A DNA stretch of 64,000 nucleotides, from assembly GCA_963757155.1 (NCBI GenBank), contig CAVWQS010000014.1:310001-374000 (forward strand). Reading direction: 5' to 3'. Made by a program: the position numbers and the translations under genes. Positions 34,312 through 43,025 of this stretch are shown in pieces. The DNA comes from DASXQK01 sp963757155. Lineage in GTDB: Bacteria; Pseudomonadota; Alphaproteobacteria; Dongiales; Dongiaceae. A model generated the notes under the pieces. That model saw only the letters and a list, made by a program, of their open reading frames with translations, was not told the origin of the DNA and searched no databases. Each line of letters opens with the position of its first letter. Position 1 is the stretch's first letter.

Positions 34312-36043
34312 ATGGCGGATTCGCCGCGCAAACTGCGCTCCAGCGACTGGTTCGGCGGGGCCGGCAAGAACGCCTTCATGCACCGCAGCTGGATGAAGAA
34401 TCAGGGCCTGCCGGCCCATCTCTTCGACGGCAGGCCGGTCATCGGCATCTGCAATACCGCCTCCGAACTCACCCCCTGCAACGCCCATCTCGACGGCATC
34501 GCCGAGCATGTGAAGCGCGGCGTCTATGAGGCCGGCGGCTTCCCTCTCGAATTTCCCGGTCATGTCGCTGGGCGAATCCAATCTGCGGCCGACGGCCATG
34601 CTGTTCCGCAATCTCGCCAGCATGGATGTGGAGGAATCGATCCGCGGCAATCCCATCGACGGGGTGATCCTGCTGGTGGGCTGCGACAAGACCACACCGG
34701 CGCTGCTGATGGGGGCGGCGAGCTGCGATCTGCCCACCATCGCCGTCTCCGGCGGGCCGATGCTGAACGGCAATTTCCGCGGCGAGGCCATCGGCTCGGG
34801 GACCCATGTCTGGCGCGTCTTCGAGGAATTGAAGGCCGGCAAGCTGACGGTCGAGGACATCATGGCCGCCGAGCAGGGGCAGAGCCGCTCGGCCGGCAGC
34901 TGCATGACCATGGGCACTGCGTCGACCATGGCGAGCATGGTCGAGGCGTTGGGCATCGGCCTCACCGACAATGCGGCCATTCCCGCCGTCGATTCGCGCC
35001 GCGGGGTGCTGGCCCATATGGCGGGGCGGCGGATCGTGGATCTCGTGCGCCAGGACATCCGCATGTCCCAGATCATGACCCGCCGGGCCTTCGAGAATGC
35101 CATCCGCGTCAACGGCGCCATCGGCGGCTCGACCAATGCGGTGATCCATCTGATCGCCGTCGCCGGCAGGCTGGGCGTGGATCTCGGCCTCGACGATTGG
35201 GACCGGCTCGGCCGCGGCGTGCCCACCATCGTCGACCTGATGCCCTCGGGCCGTTTCCTGATGGAGGACTTCTATTACGCCGGCGGGCTACGCGCCGTCA
35301 TGGCGGCCATCGCCGAGGCGGGGATGCTGCATCTGGATGCGCCGACCGTCTCGGGCGAGACCATCGGGGAGATCTGCAAGGGCGCGGCCAATTACAATCC
35401 CGAGGTCATCCGCCCGCTCGACAATCCGCTGACCCCCGAAGGCGGCATCGCCATCTTGCGCGGCAATCTGGCGCCCAGCGGGGCGGTGATCAAACCCTCG
35501 GCAGCGACCCCGGCCCTGATGCAGCACAAGGGACGCGCCGTCGTCTTCGAGAACATCGAGCATTATCATGCCCGCATCGACGACCGTGCCCTCGACATCG
35601 ACGAGACCTCGGTGATGGTGCTGAAGAACTGCGGGCCCAAGGGCTATCCGGGCATGGCCGAGGTCGGCAATATGCCGCTCCCGGCCAAAGTGCTGAAGAA
35701 AGGCGTCACCGACATGGTGCGCATCTCCGATGCCCGGATGAGCGGCACGGCCTATGGCACCGTGGTGCTTCATACCGCGCCGGAGGCAGCCGTGGGTGGA
35801 CCGCTCGCCCTGGTGCAAGACGGCGATATGATCGAGCTCGACTTGGCCGGGCGCCGGCTGCATCTCGAGGTTTCCGAGGGCGACCTCGCCGAGCGCCGGC
35901 GCCACTGGAGCCCGCCGGAGCCCGCCATGGAGAGCGGCTATCAGCGGCTCTATGTCGAGCGGGTGCTGCAGGCCGATCGCGGCTGCGACCTCGATTTCCT
36001 CGTCGGCAAGCGCGGCGCCGCGGTGCCGCGGCATTCCCATTGA
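34312..36043 (+). pseudogene. IlvD/Edd-family sugar-acid dehydratase, one apparent +1 frame break
   Basis: ATG 34312 (GGGAGAGATACGGGC upstream) encodes MADSPRKLRSSDWFGG to AGGFPLEFP. The frame then breaks near 34555 and resumes one base later as VMSLGESNLRPTAMLFRNL, running to 36043. Repaired, it is about 576 residues. Iron-sulphur ligands appear in CNTASELTPCN and GCDKTTPA, with GSCMTMGTAST for the third cysteine. The N-terminus and size fit arabonate/xylonate-type dehydratases rather than IlvD itself. It would convert an aldonate to its 2-keto-3-deoxy acid. Neighbouring XylB-like and FAH-family genes support this role. Confidence 0.87.
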
Positions 36044-36053
36044 AGGCGCTGGC

Positions 36054-36833
36054 ATGACCGGCGAGATCGACAACGGCGCCGTCTACCCGAGCCTGAAGGA
36101 TCGCGTCGTCTTCATCACCGGCGGCGGCAGCGGCATCGGGGAAAGCCTGGTCGAGCATTTCTGCGCCCAGGGTGCGCGCGTCACCTTCGTCGATTTGGCG
36201 GAGGCGCCGTCGCGCGCTCTGGTCGAGCGCTTGCGCAAGAAGGGCGGCAGCGTGCCGGATTATATCCCCTGCGACCTGCGCCAGATCGAGGATCTGCGCG
36301 CGGCGATCGCGGCGACGGCGAAGAAGCATGGGCCCATCCGGGTGCTGATCAGCAATGCCGGCAATGACGACCGCCATCGCAGCGAGGATGTGACGGTCGA
36401 ATATTGGGACGAGCGCATGGCGGTCAATCTGCGCCATCAGTTCTTCGCCGCTCAGGCCGTGCGGCCGCAGATGCGCGATGCCGGCGGCGGCTCGATCATC
36501 AATTTCGGCTCGATCACCTGGCTGGTGGGGGATGGCGACTGTCCGGCCTATGTCACCGCCAAGGCCTCCATCACCGGCCTGACCCGGGCGCTGGCCCGCG
36601 AATTCGGGCCGGAGAACATCCGGGTCAATTGCATGCTGCCGGGCTGGGTCATGACCGAGCGGCAGATGCGCCTCTGGCTGACGCCGGAAGGCGAGCGCCA
36701 GATCGAGGATCGCCAATGCCTGAAGGGAAGGCTCTATCCACCCGACATCGCCCGCATGGCGCTGTTCCTGGCGGCGGATGACAGCCGGATGTGCAGCTCG
36801 CAGAATTTCATCGTCGACGGCGGCTGGGTCTGA
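36054..36833 (+). CDS. SDR-family sugar 1-dehydrogenase, similar to D-xylose dehydrogenase XylB
   Basis: 259 residues from ATG 36054. YPSLKDRVVFITGGGSGIG is the NAD(P)-binding start. SNAGNDDRHRSEDVTVEYWDERMAVNLRHQFF is a block shared with Caulobacter XylB and rhizobial galactose dehydrogenase. Catalytic Ser and Tyr-x3-Lys are in FGSITW and YVTAKAS, and DRQCLKGRLYPPDIARM is also shared. It would oxidise an aldose at C1 to the lactone. Its start lies 10 bases after the dehydratase stop. The exact sugar (xylose, arabinose, galactose or fucose) is open. Confidence 0.9.
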   Translation: MTGEIDNGAVYPSLKDRVVFITGGGSGIGESLVEHFCAQGARVTFVDLAEAPSRALVERLRKKGGSVPDYIPCDLRQIEDLRAAIAATAKKHGPIRVLISNAGNDDRHRSEDVTVEYWDERMAVNLRHQFFAAQAVRPQMRDAGGGSIINFGSITWLVGDGDCPAYVTAKASITGLTRALAREFGPENIRVNCMLPGWVMTERQMRLWLTPEGERQIEDRQCLKGRLYPPDIARMALFLAADDSRMCSSQNFIVDGGWV

Positions 36834-36863
36834 CGCCGCCGTCTGCCAAGGAGAGGAACGATC

Positions 36864-37862
36864 ATGCGTCTGGTCCAATATCGCGATGCCGATGGCGCCC
36901 GGAAGGTCGGGCTGGTGACGGAGGACGGCAATCATCTGCGCCCGATCCGAGGCGCCTCCACGGTCTATGAGCTGGCCGGGGCGGCGGCGGAGCGGGGCGG
37001 AGGTCTCGCCAAACTGGCGGAGGAGCGGGCCGGCTCCGAGAAGATCGACTATCTGGCCCTGCTGAAGGAGGGGCGTGTGCTCGCCCCCCTCGATCATCCG
37101 GAGCCCGCCCGTTTCTGGGTCACCGGCACCGGCCTCACCCACATCGGCAGTGCGGCGGCCCGCAACAAGATGCATGAGGTCACCCATGGCGATGCGGCGC
37201 CGCTGTCGGATTCCATGAAGATCTTCCGCATGGGAATCGAAGGGGGCAAGCCGGGCGAAGGCAAAGTCGGCGTGCAGCCCGAATGGTTCTACAAGGGCGA
37301 CGGCAGCTGCGTGGTGGCGCCGGGCGCGTCATTGACGCGGCCGGGCTATGCCAAGTCCGGTGGCGAGGAGCCGGAGATCGTGGGGCTCTATATGGTCGAT
37401 GCGCAGGGCTGCCCCTGGCGCATCGGCTATTCCCTGGGCAATGAATTCTCCGATCATGTGACGGAGGCGGAGAACTACCTCTATCTCGCCCATTCCAAGC
37501 TGCGCAGCTGCGCGCTGGGGCCGGAGCTTCTCATCGGCGAACTGCCGCCGGACGTTCGCGGCAAGACCCGGGTGCGGCGCGGGGGCAAGGTGCTGTGGGA
37601 GGCGGATTTCCTCTCCGGCGAGACGAACATGTCCCATTCCATCGCCAATCTCGAGCACTACCACTTCCGCTATGCCATGTTCCGGCGCCCCGGCGATCTC
37701 CACGCCCATTTCTTCGGCGCGGCGGAGCTCAGCTACATGGCGGGGATCCGGACGGAGCCGGGGGACGAGTTCGAGATCGACGTGCCGGTCATGGGCAAGG
37801 CGCTCCGCAATCGCATGGACGCCGAGCCGGATGCAGGGCTGACCGCGGTGAAGGCCCTCTGA
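36864..37862 (+). CDS. Fumarylacetoacetate-hydrolase superfamily enzyme (AraD1/XylX-like)
   Basis: 332 residues from ATG 36864 behind AAGGAGAGGAACG. The first ~85 residues are the family's N-terminal cap (MRLVQYRDADGARKVGLV). Metal ligands lie in GGEEPEIVGLYMVDAQG and GYSLGNEFSDHVTEAENYLY. This is the type found in non-phosphorylative pentose pathways, where it dehydrates 2-keto-3-deoxy-pentonate to 2-oxoglutarate semialdehyde. The preceding dehydratase and dehydrogenase genes fit that pathway. The final semialdehyde dehydrogenase is not in this window. Confidence 0.88.
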   Translation: MRLVQYRDADGARKVGLVTEDGNHLRPIRGASTVYELAGAAAERGGGLAKLAEERAGSEKIDYLALLKEGRVLAPLDHPEPARFWVTGTGLTHIGSAAARNKMHEVTHGDAAPLSDSMKIFRMGIEGGKPGEGKVGVQPEWFYKGDGSCVVAPGASLTRPGYAKSGGEEPEIVGLYMVDAQGCPWRIGYSLGNEFSDHVTEAENYLYLAHSKLRSCALGPELLIGELPPDVRGKTRVRRGGKVLWEADFLSGETNMSHSIANLEHYHFRYAMFRRPGDLHAHFFGAAELSYMAGIRTEPGDEFEIDVPVMGKALRNRMDAEPDAGLTAVKAL

Positions 37863-37915
37863 GTCGTCAAGGCTTGGAGGGAAATCCTAGGACAATGACA
37901 AGGGAGGTCATGACG

Positions 37916-38953
37916 ATGCTCACGAAACTGACGAGACGAGCGCTGCCCGCCGTCGCCTTCGCGCTGGCGGCCTTCGCCACCCTCGGGGCGCATCCCGCTT
38001 CGGCCAAGGATCTGCGGATCCTGGCCTGGCAGGGTTATGCCGACGACGATTGGGTCAAGGAATTCGAAGCCAAGACCGGCGCCAATGTGAACGTGGTCTT
38101 CATCGGCACCGACGACGAGATCTGGGCCAAGATCAAAGGCAGCGAGGGCAAGGATTTCGACCTCTTCGCCGTCAACACCGCCCAGCTCCAGCGCTATATC
38201 GATGCCGGGCTGGTGACGCCCTACGACCTGAGCAAGGTGCCGAACCAGCAGGAGACGCTGCCGCGCTTCCGCGACCTGAGCAAAGTCTCCGGCGTGATGC
38301 GCGACGGCAAGGTCTATGCCATTCCCTTCGCCTTCGATTCCATCGGCCTCATCTACGACACCGACAAGGTGAAGCCGGCGCCGGATTCCATGGAGATCCT
38401 GTGGGACCCGAAATACAAGGGCAAGGTGCTGGCCTATGACAATGGCGAGCACAACTTCTCCTTCACCGCCTTGACGCTGGGCATTCAAGATCCCTTCCAT
38501 CTCAGCCCCGAGCAGATGCAGCAGGTCAAGGCGAAGCTGATCGACCTCAAGCGCAATGTGCTCAGCTTCTACACCACGGCCGACGAGGCGCTGCAGATCT
38601 ACAAGAACAACGACGTGGCGCTGATCTGGGCCAATTACGGCCAGCAGCAGATGAAGGCCATGAAGGATGCCGGCGCCCATGTCGCCTATATCAATGCCAA
38701 GGAAGGGGCGCTCGCCTGGCTCGATACCTGGGCGATGACCAGCGGCGTGCGCGACAAGGATCTGGCCGAGGCCTGGGTCAATTTCGTGCTGCAGAAGAAG
38801 ATCGGCCAGCAGCTGTCCGACCGCAACGGCTTCGGCAATACGGTCGTGCCCTATGCCAGCGCCGGGGAGAACGACAAGCTGGTCTATCTCCAGCTGGTCG
38901 AGGATCCGACCAAGCGTTCCGATCTCTGGAACGAGATCAAGGCGACGCCGTAA
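37916..38953 (+). CDS. ABC transporter substrate-binding protein, PotD/PotF-like
   Basis: 345 residues from ATG 37916, chosen because AGGGAGG ends 8 bases upstream; ATGs at 37895 and 37910 are in frame but badly spaced. Signal peptide about 1-30 (LPAVAFALAAFATLGAHPASA). The mature part begins KDLRILAWQGYADDDWVKEFEAKTG and includes FAVNTAQLQRYIDAGLV and FDSIGLIYDTDKVKPAP, typical of polyamine-type binding proteins. It follows a sugar-acid operon, so its ligand may be a sugar acid rather than a polyamine. A hairpin follows its stop. Confidence 0.92.
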   Translation: MLTKLTRRALPAVAFALAAFATLGAHPASAKDLRILAWQGYADDDWVKEFEAKTGANVNVVFIGTDDEIWAKIKGSEGKDFDLFAVNTAQLQRYIDAGLVTPYDLSKVPNQQETLPRFRDLSKVSGVMRDGKVYAIPFAFDSIGLIYDTDKVKPAPDSMEILWDPKYKGKVLAYDNGEHNFSFTALTLGIQDPFHLSPEQMQQVKAKLIDLKRNVLSFYTTADEALQIYKNNDVALIWANYGQQQMKAMKDAGAHVAYINAKEGALAWLDTWAMTSGVRDKDLAEAWVNFVLQKKIGQQLSDRNGFGNTVVPYASAGENDKLVYLQLVEDPTKRSDLWNEIKATP

Positions 38954-38969
38954 GCTTTGGGGGACTCTT

Positions 38970-39000
38970 CGCCCGGCCCGCCGCACAGGTGGGCCGGGCG
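38970..39000 (+). terminator. Intercistronic hairpin after the third binding-protein gene
   Basis: A 10-bp GC-only stem (38970-38979 with 38991-39000) and an 11-base loop, followed by ATGCTTTTGG. It lies 17 bases after the binding-protein stop and 18 before the ATPase start, the same arrangement as at 4275 and 23173. Confidence 0.7.
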
Positions 39001-39017
39001 ATGCTTTTGGGCAATCC

Positions 39018-40130
39018 ATGACGGACGACCGCATCCTTCTCGAGCTCAAATCCGTCTCGAAATCCTTCGGGCCGACCGCCGTTCTCGAGGGCATCGAGCT
39101 CGCGGTGCGCGATGGGGAGTTCATCACCATCCTCGGGCCGTCGGGCTCGGGCAAGACCACCATCCTCAGGATGATCGGCGGCTTCACCCAGCCCAGCGGC
39201 GGCGAGATCCTGCTGGAGGGCCGCGACATCACGGGGCTCCCCATCAACCGGCGGCCCTTCAATACCGTGTTCCAGGACTATGCGCTGTTCCCCCATATGA
39301 CCGTGGCGGGGAATGTCAGCTATGGGCTCATGGTCCGCGGCCGGCCGCGCCGCGAAATCGCCCGCAAAGTGAGCGAGGCCCTCGATCTGGTCCAGCTGGG
39401 CCCTCTGGCCGACCGCTATCCCGCCCAGCTCTCCGGCGGGCAGCGCCAGCGCGTGGCCTTGGCGCGCGCCATCATCTGCGAGCCGCGGCTCATCCTGCTC
39501 GACGAGCCGCTGGCCGCCCTCGATGTCGAGCTGCGCAAGCAGATGCAGCTCTTCCTCAAGGACATCCAGCGCGAGATCCGCACCACCTTCCTCTTCGTCA
39601 CCCACGACCAGGAGGAGGCGATCGCCATCGCCGACCGGATCTGCGTCATGAATTTCGGGCGCATCCTGCAGCTGGGCACGCCCCATGAGGTCTACTACCG
39701 GCCGCGCTCGGAGTTCGTCGCCCGCTTCTTCGGCGACAATAATCTGATCGAAGGCACGCTGGGCGAGGGCGATGGCCAGCACCGGCGGATCGAGACGCCT
39801 ATCGGCAGCCTGCTCTGCGCCGCCGACGGGCAGCCGGAGATCGCAGCGGCGCCGGCGGGCAGCCGCGCCTTTGCCGTGTTCCGGCCGGAATCGCTCCGGC
39901 CACGGCTGGTGAGCGCCGACGGCTTCGCCGAGAACAAGGCGGAAGGCCGCGTCACGGCGGTCACCTTCGCCGGGGCGACGACGGTGGCCGAGATCGCCCT
40001 GGAGGGAGCCGCGGGTTCGGTGCCGGCACGGCTTCGTCTGGCGAGCCGGGTCGGGGGTGCGGCGGTAACGCCCGGCGAGACGCTTTCCCTGGCCTGGCCG
40101 GTGGATGAATGCCGCCTGGTGCTGGCGTGA
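39018..40130 (+). CDS. ABC transporter ATP-binding protein, PotA-like
   Basis: 370 residues from ATG 39018. Walker A GPSGSGKTT, Q-loop VFQDYALFPHMT, signature LSGGQRQRVALARAI, Walker B LILLDEPLAALD, H-loop FVTHDQEEAIA. A C-terminal TOBE region follows (RAFAVFRPESLRP, GRVTAVTFAGATTVAEIAL). It energises the importer with the two permeases encoded next. The stop TGA is part of a 17-bp start-region repeat (40122-40171). Confidence 0.93.
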   Translation: MTDDRILLELKSVSKSFGPTAVLEGIELAVRDGEFITILGPSGSGKTTILRMIGGFTQPSGGEILLEGRDITGLPINRRPFNTVFQDYALFPHMTVAGNVSYGLMVRGRPRREIARKVSEALDLVQLGPLADRYPAQLSGGQRQRVALARAIICEPRLILLDEPLAALDVELRKQMQLFLKDIQREIRTTFLFVTHDQEEAIAIADRICVMNFGRILQLGTPHEVYYRPRSEFVARFFGDNNLIEGTLGEGDGQHRRIETPIGSLLCAADGQPEIAAAPAGSRAFAVFRPESLRPRLVSADGFAENKAEGRVTAVTFAGATTVAEIALEGAAGSVPARLRLASRVGGAAVTPGETLSLAWPVDECRLVLA

Positions 40131-40171
40131 GCGACGTCTCGGCATGAGCGAAGTCTTGGCATGAGCGAAGT
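40122..40171 (+). repeat. Triple 17-bp repeat carrying overlapping stop/start codons
   Basis: Three units: CTGGCGTGAGCGACGT, CTCGGCATGAGCGAAGT and CTTGGCATGAGCGAAGT. Each holds GTGA or ATGA. GTG 40127 opens a 6-codon frame stopping at 40145-40147, overlapping ATG 40144. That ATG opens another 6-codon frame stopping at 40160-40162, overlapping the permease ATG 40161. The ATPase stop (40128-40130) overlaps the first GTG. This gives a chain of four-base stop/start overlaps. Confidence 0.85.
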
Positions 40172-41060
40172 GGGGGCCAATCGCCGCGTCGCGGGCCTGG
40201 CCGTCGAGAGCGCGGCACCCCGAGCCTGGCGCGCGACCCTGGCGATCATCGCCTATGGCCTGCCCGTCGCCTTCATCCTGCTGCCCCTGCTGGCGTTCCT
40301 CGCCTACAGCTTCTTCTCCGTCGCCGGCGTGACCATGAGCTATGCGCCGACCCTCATGAACTATCAGCGCTTCTTCACCGATCCGGTTTTCCTGCCGGTG
40401 TTCTGGCGCACCTGTCTGCTCTGCCTCGAGGTCGCGGTGCTGGCGGTCGGTTTCGGCTATCCCGTCGCCTTCTTTCTCGCCGGGCTGGAGGGGCGCAAGA
40501 AATACACGCTGCTGCTCCTGCTCATGGTGCCGCTGCTGATGAGCTATGTGATCAAGATCTATGCCATCCGCAGCATCCTCGGCGGCAACGGCTTTCTCAA
40601 CCGGGCGCTGCTGGCGCTGGGGCTCATCGATCAGCCGCTGACCCTCTTCGTCTATAATCTGAACGCCGTGCTGCTCACCTTGACGGCGCTGCTGATTCCC
40701 TTTGCCGTGCTGCCGATCTTCCTCTCCCTGGAGCGCATCCCGCGCAATCTGCTGGAGGCCTCCGCCGATCTCGGCGCCTCCAATCTCCAGAGCTTCCGGC
40801 GCGTGGTCCTGCCCCTCAGCTTGCCGGGAACGGCGACGGCGGCCACCTTCGTCTTCGTGCTCGCGATCGGGGATTTTCTGACGCCCCAGATGGTGGGCGG
40901 GCTCAGCGGCTTCACCTTCGGGCGGATCATCTACAGCCAGTTCGGCACCGCTTTCAACTGGCCTTTCGGCTCGGCGCTGTCGGTGATCCTCGCCGTCGTG
41001 GTCATCCTCGCGATTGCCGCCGGCGCCAAGCTCGGCGGGCGGCAGCGGGGGACGTCATGA
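40161..41060 (+). CDS. ABC transporter permease, PotB type
   Basis: 299 residues from ATG 40161, the last of three repeated starts. About six helices, first LAIIAYGLPVAFILLPLLAFLAYSFF. The coupling loop is IPRNLLEASADLGASNLQSFRRVVLPLSLPG. VLAIGDFLTPQMVGG is the typical PotB block. It overlaps the next permease start (41057) by four bases and forms the channel with it. Confidence 0.93.
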   Translation: MSEVGANRRVAGLAVESAAPRAWRATLAIIAYGLPVAFILLPLLAFLAYSFFSVAGVTMSYAPTLMNYQRFFTDPVFLPVFWRTCLLCLEVAVLAVGFGYPVAFFLAGLEGRKKYTLLLLLMVPLLMSYVIKIYAIRSILGGNGFLNRALLALGLIDQPLTLFVYNLNAVLLTLTALLIPFAVLPIFLSLERIPRNLLEASADLGASNLQSFRRVVLPLSLPGTATAATFVFVLAIGDFLTPQMVGGLSGFTFGRIIYSQFGTAFNWPFGSALSVILAVVVILAIAAGAKLGGRQRGTS

Positions 41061-41857
41061 TCCGCGGCCGGCTGGTGAACATCGTTCTCGCGGCGATCAC
41101 GGCGGTCGTCTTCGTCATCCTCTACGGGCCGATCTTCGTGCCGATCGTCTCCTCCTTCTTCGTGGTGAAGTGGGGGAACGTGCAGTGGGATCAGACGACG
41201 CTCGCAGCCTATGTGGCGCTCGCCCATAACGACGGCATATTGGAAGCGGTCAAGAACACCATCCTGGTCGGCGTCTCGGCCGTGATCCTTTCCATCGTCA
41301 TCGGGACCCTGCTGGCCTTCCATTACGAAAGCGGACGTTCGCGCGGGCGCGAGATCATCCAGTTCATCGTCTTCCTGCCTTTTTTGATGCCCCCCATCAT
41401 CACCGGCCTCTCCCTCCTCATCTATTTCCGGGAGATCGATTTCGAGCGCTCCCTGGTGACGGTGATCATCGGCCATACGGTCTTCGTGCTGGCGCTGGTC
41501 TACCGCACGATTCTGGTCCGCCTCCAGGCCCTCAGCCGAAGCATGGTCGAGGCCTCCTACGATCTCGGCGCCAGCGGCTGGCAGACCTTCCGCCACGTCC
41601 TGCTGCCCCATCTCGCCAGCGCCATGATCGGGGCGGCGGTGCTCTCCTTCGCTTTGTCATTCGACGAGACCATGATCACCATCCTCGTCACCGGCACCGA
41701 CAGCACCCTGCCGATCCGCCTCTGGGCCATGATGCGGCTGGGATTCACCCCGGATATCAATGCTCTGGTCGCCATCATCCTGGCGCTGACCACGGCGCTT
41801 TGCCTGATCGCCGCCCGCCATCTGATGCCGCGGGAGGCGGGGGCGCGGAGCGCCTAG
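41057..41857 (+). CDS. ABC transporter permease, PotC type
   Basis: 266 residues from ATG 41057. Helices begin IVLAAITAVVFVILYGPIFVPIVSSFF. Coupling loop LSRSMVEASYDLGASGWQTFRHVLLPHLAS, then LSFALSFDETMITILVTG, the standard PotC C-terminal block. It is the last gene of the 34312-41857 operon. There is no clear terminator after it, only about 190 bases to cspA. Confidence 0.93.
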   Translation: MIRGRLVNIVLAAITAVVFVILYGPIFVPIVSSFFVVKWGNVQWDQTTLAAYVALAHNDGILEAVKNTILVGVSAVILSIVIGTLLAFHYESGRSRGREIIQFIVFLPFLMPPIITGLSLLIYFREIDFERSLVTVIIGHTVFVLALVYRTILVRLQALSRSMVEASYDLGASGWQTFRHVLLPHLASAMIGAAVLSFALSFDETMITILVTGTDSTLPIRLWAMMRLGFTPDINALVAIILALTTALCLIAARHLMPREAGARSA

Positions 41858-42046
41858 CTTCCTGGCAGCCGAAATCGCGGTGCTTGCGGGACCGGCGGCT
41901 AGAGCTTAAATCTACCCCCCAATCGGGCTGCGTCTGGCCGGTGCTTCGGCGTCGGGCATGAATTTTGGGGCTCAAGCCCTCTCAACCCACCAAAACGATC
42001 CGTCGCGCGAATTCGCGCCCGGCAACATCTTTGTTTGGAGAGCATC

Positions 42047-42253
42047 ATGCCGTCTGGCACCGTCAAATGGTTCAATGGTCAAAAGGGTTACGGATTCATC
42101 CAACCGCAGCAGGGCGGCAAGGATGTGTTCGTGCATATCTCGGCGCTCGAGCGCGCTGGCCTCAGCACCCTCCAGGAGGGGCAGAAGATCAACTACGAGG
42201 TTACCCAGGATCGCGGCAAGGAATCGGCCACGAACCTCACCCTCGACAATTAG
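42047..42253 (+). CDS. cspA: Cold-shock domain protein
   Basis: 68 residues, a single OB-fold cold-shock domain. RNP1 is KGYGFI (after GTVKWFNGQ) and RNP2 is VFVHIS. ATG 42047 is preceded by TTGTTTGGAGAGC. It binds single-stranded nucleic acid as an RNA chaperone. It sits directly upstream of rpsU, and DEAD-box helicase and HtrA-like genes lie just beyond, a group that could serve cold or stress adaptation. Confidence 0.95.
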   Translation: MPSGTVKWFNGQKGYGFIQPQQGGKDVFVHISALERAGLSTLQEGQKINYEVTQDRGKESATNLTLDN

Positions 42254-42270
42254 GTCGCAATCTCGGTCAT

Positions 42271-42297
42271 CGTGGACGTGCCGGTAGGCCGTCCACG
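42271..42297. other. Hairpin between cspA and rpsU
   Basis: CGTGGACG (42271-42278) and CGTCCACG (42290-42297) pair perfectly around an 11-base loop. There is no T-run, so it may be a processing or stability element rather than a terminator. Confidence 0.5.
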
Positions 42298-42332
42298 GTC
42301 GATCACAAAATAGAAGAAAGGCCCCGGTGCTC

Positions 42333-42536
42333 ATGCAGGTATTCGTCCGCGACAATGACATCAACGCAGCGCTCCGCATCCTGAAGCGGAAGATGCAGCG
42401 GGAAGGGACGTTCCGTGAATTGCGCAACCGGCGCGCCTATGAGAAGCCGTCGGAGCGCCGTGCGCGGGAGCGGGGGGAGGCGGCTCGCCGCCGCCGCAAG
42501 GCGATGCTGAAGCGGCTGGCTCGCGAAGGTTACTGA
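42333..42536 (+). CDS. rpsU: 30S ribosomal protein S21
   Basis: 67 residues from ATG 42333 (MQVFVRDNDINAALRILKRKMQREG); a GTG at 42327 is in frame but the family begins MQV. The basic C-terminal half (RRAYEKPSERRARERGEAARRRRK) is typical. AGAAAGG precedes it. S21 takes part in translation initiation. In alphaproteobacteria it is often present in more than one copy next to cspA. Confidence 0.95.
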   Translation: MQVFVRDNDINAALRILKRKMQREGTFRELRNRRAYEKPSERRARERGEAARRRRKAMLKRLAREGY

Positions 42537-42559
42537 GCCCACCGACCGGGAGAGACTCC

Positions 42560-42739
42560 ATGGCATTCAAGCCGAACTACAATCAGCAGCGGGCCGAGCG
42601 CAACCGTGCCAAGCAGGCGAAGCGCGACGAGAAGCGCAAGCTTCAGGAAGAGCGCACGGCCCAGCGCAAGGCGCAGGGTCTGGGACCCGAGCCGGATGAC
42701 GAGGCTCCCGAGGGGAGCGAGGACAACAAGGAGTCCTGA
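42560..42739 (+). CDS. Small charged hypothetical protein downstream of rpsU
   Basis: 59 residues, MAFKPNYNQQRAERNRAKQA and onwards, ending in an acidic tail (PEPDDEAPEGSEDNKES). The first 40 residues are strongly basic and likely helical; the last 18 acidic. ATG 42560 follows GGGAGAGACTCC, a good ribosome site, 23 bases after the rpsU stop, so it is in the same transcript. Small proteins of this kind are found next to rpsU in relatives, function unknown; the composition suggests RNA or ribosome binding. Confidence 0.75.
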   Translation: MAFKPNYNQQRAERNRAKQAKRDEKRKLQEERTAQRKAQGLGPEPDDEAPEGSEDNKES

Positions 42740-42800
42740 TTTTAGGGCAACGCCGCCCTCGTCCGCCGCAAAGCGGGTGAGGGCGGTTGCTCGATCCAAT

Positions 42801-43025
42801 CTAGCGCGCGGCGGCGCGGCTGATCGATTTGATGGGACCGCGGGGGCGGCCCGACAGCGCGGCGATTTTGCGATCCTGGGCCTCGATGATCGCTTTGGCT
42901 GAATCGTCCGGCTCGAAGATATCCAACTCCTCTTTCGCGATCCGCCGGTTGGAGCTCAGGCTTCCATCCTGATAGATGACATTGAAGACGATGAAATCGC
43001 TGTCGATAACCTTCTTTTTGGGCAT
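42801..43025 (-). CDS. Small conserved-looking hypothetical protein
   Basis: 74 residues from ATG 43025, preceded by GAGGAGAGCCCC. It starts MPKKKVIDSDFIVFNVIYQD, then a basic helix (NRRIAKEELDIFEPDDSAKAIIEAQDRKIAAL) and a GRPRGPIKS tail that resembles AT-hook-like minor-groove-binding turns. No catalytic motif. It is convergent with the gene at 42560-42739. Function unknown. Confidence 0.75.
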   Translation of the reverse strand: MPKKKVIDSDFIVFNVIYQDGSLSSNRRIAKEELDIFEPDDSAKAIIEAQDRKIAALSGRPRGPIKSISRAAAR

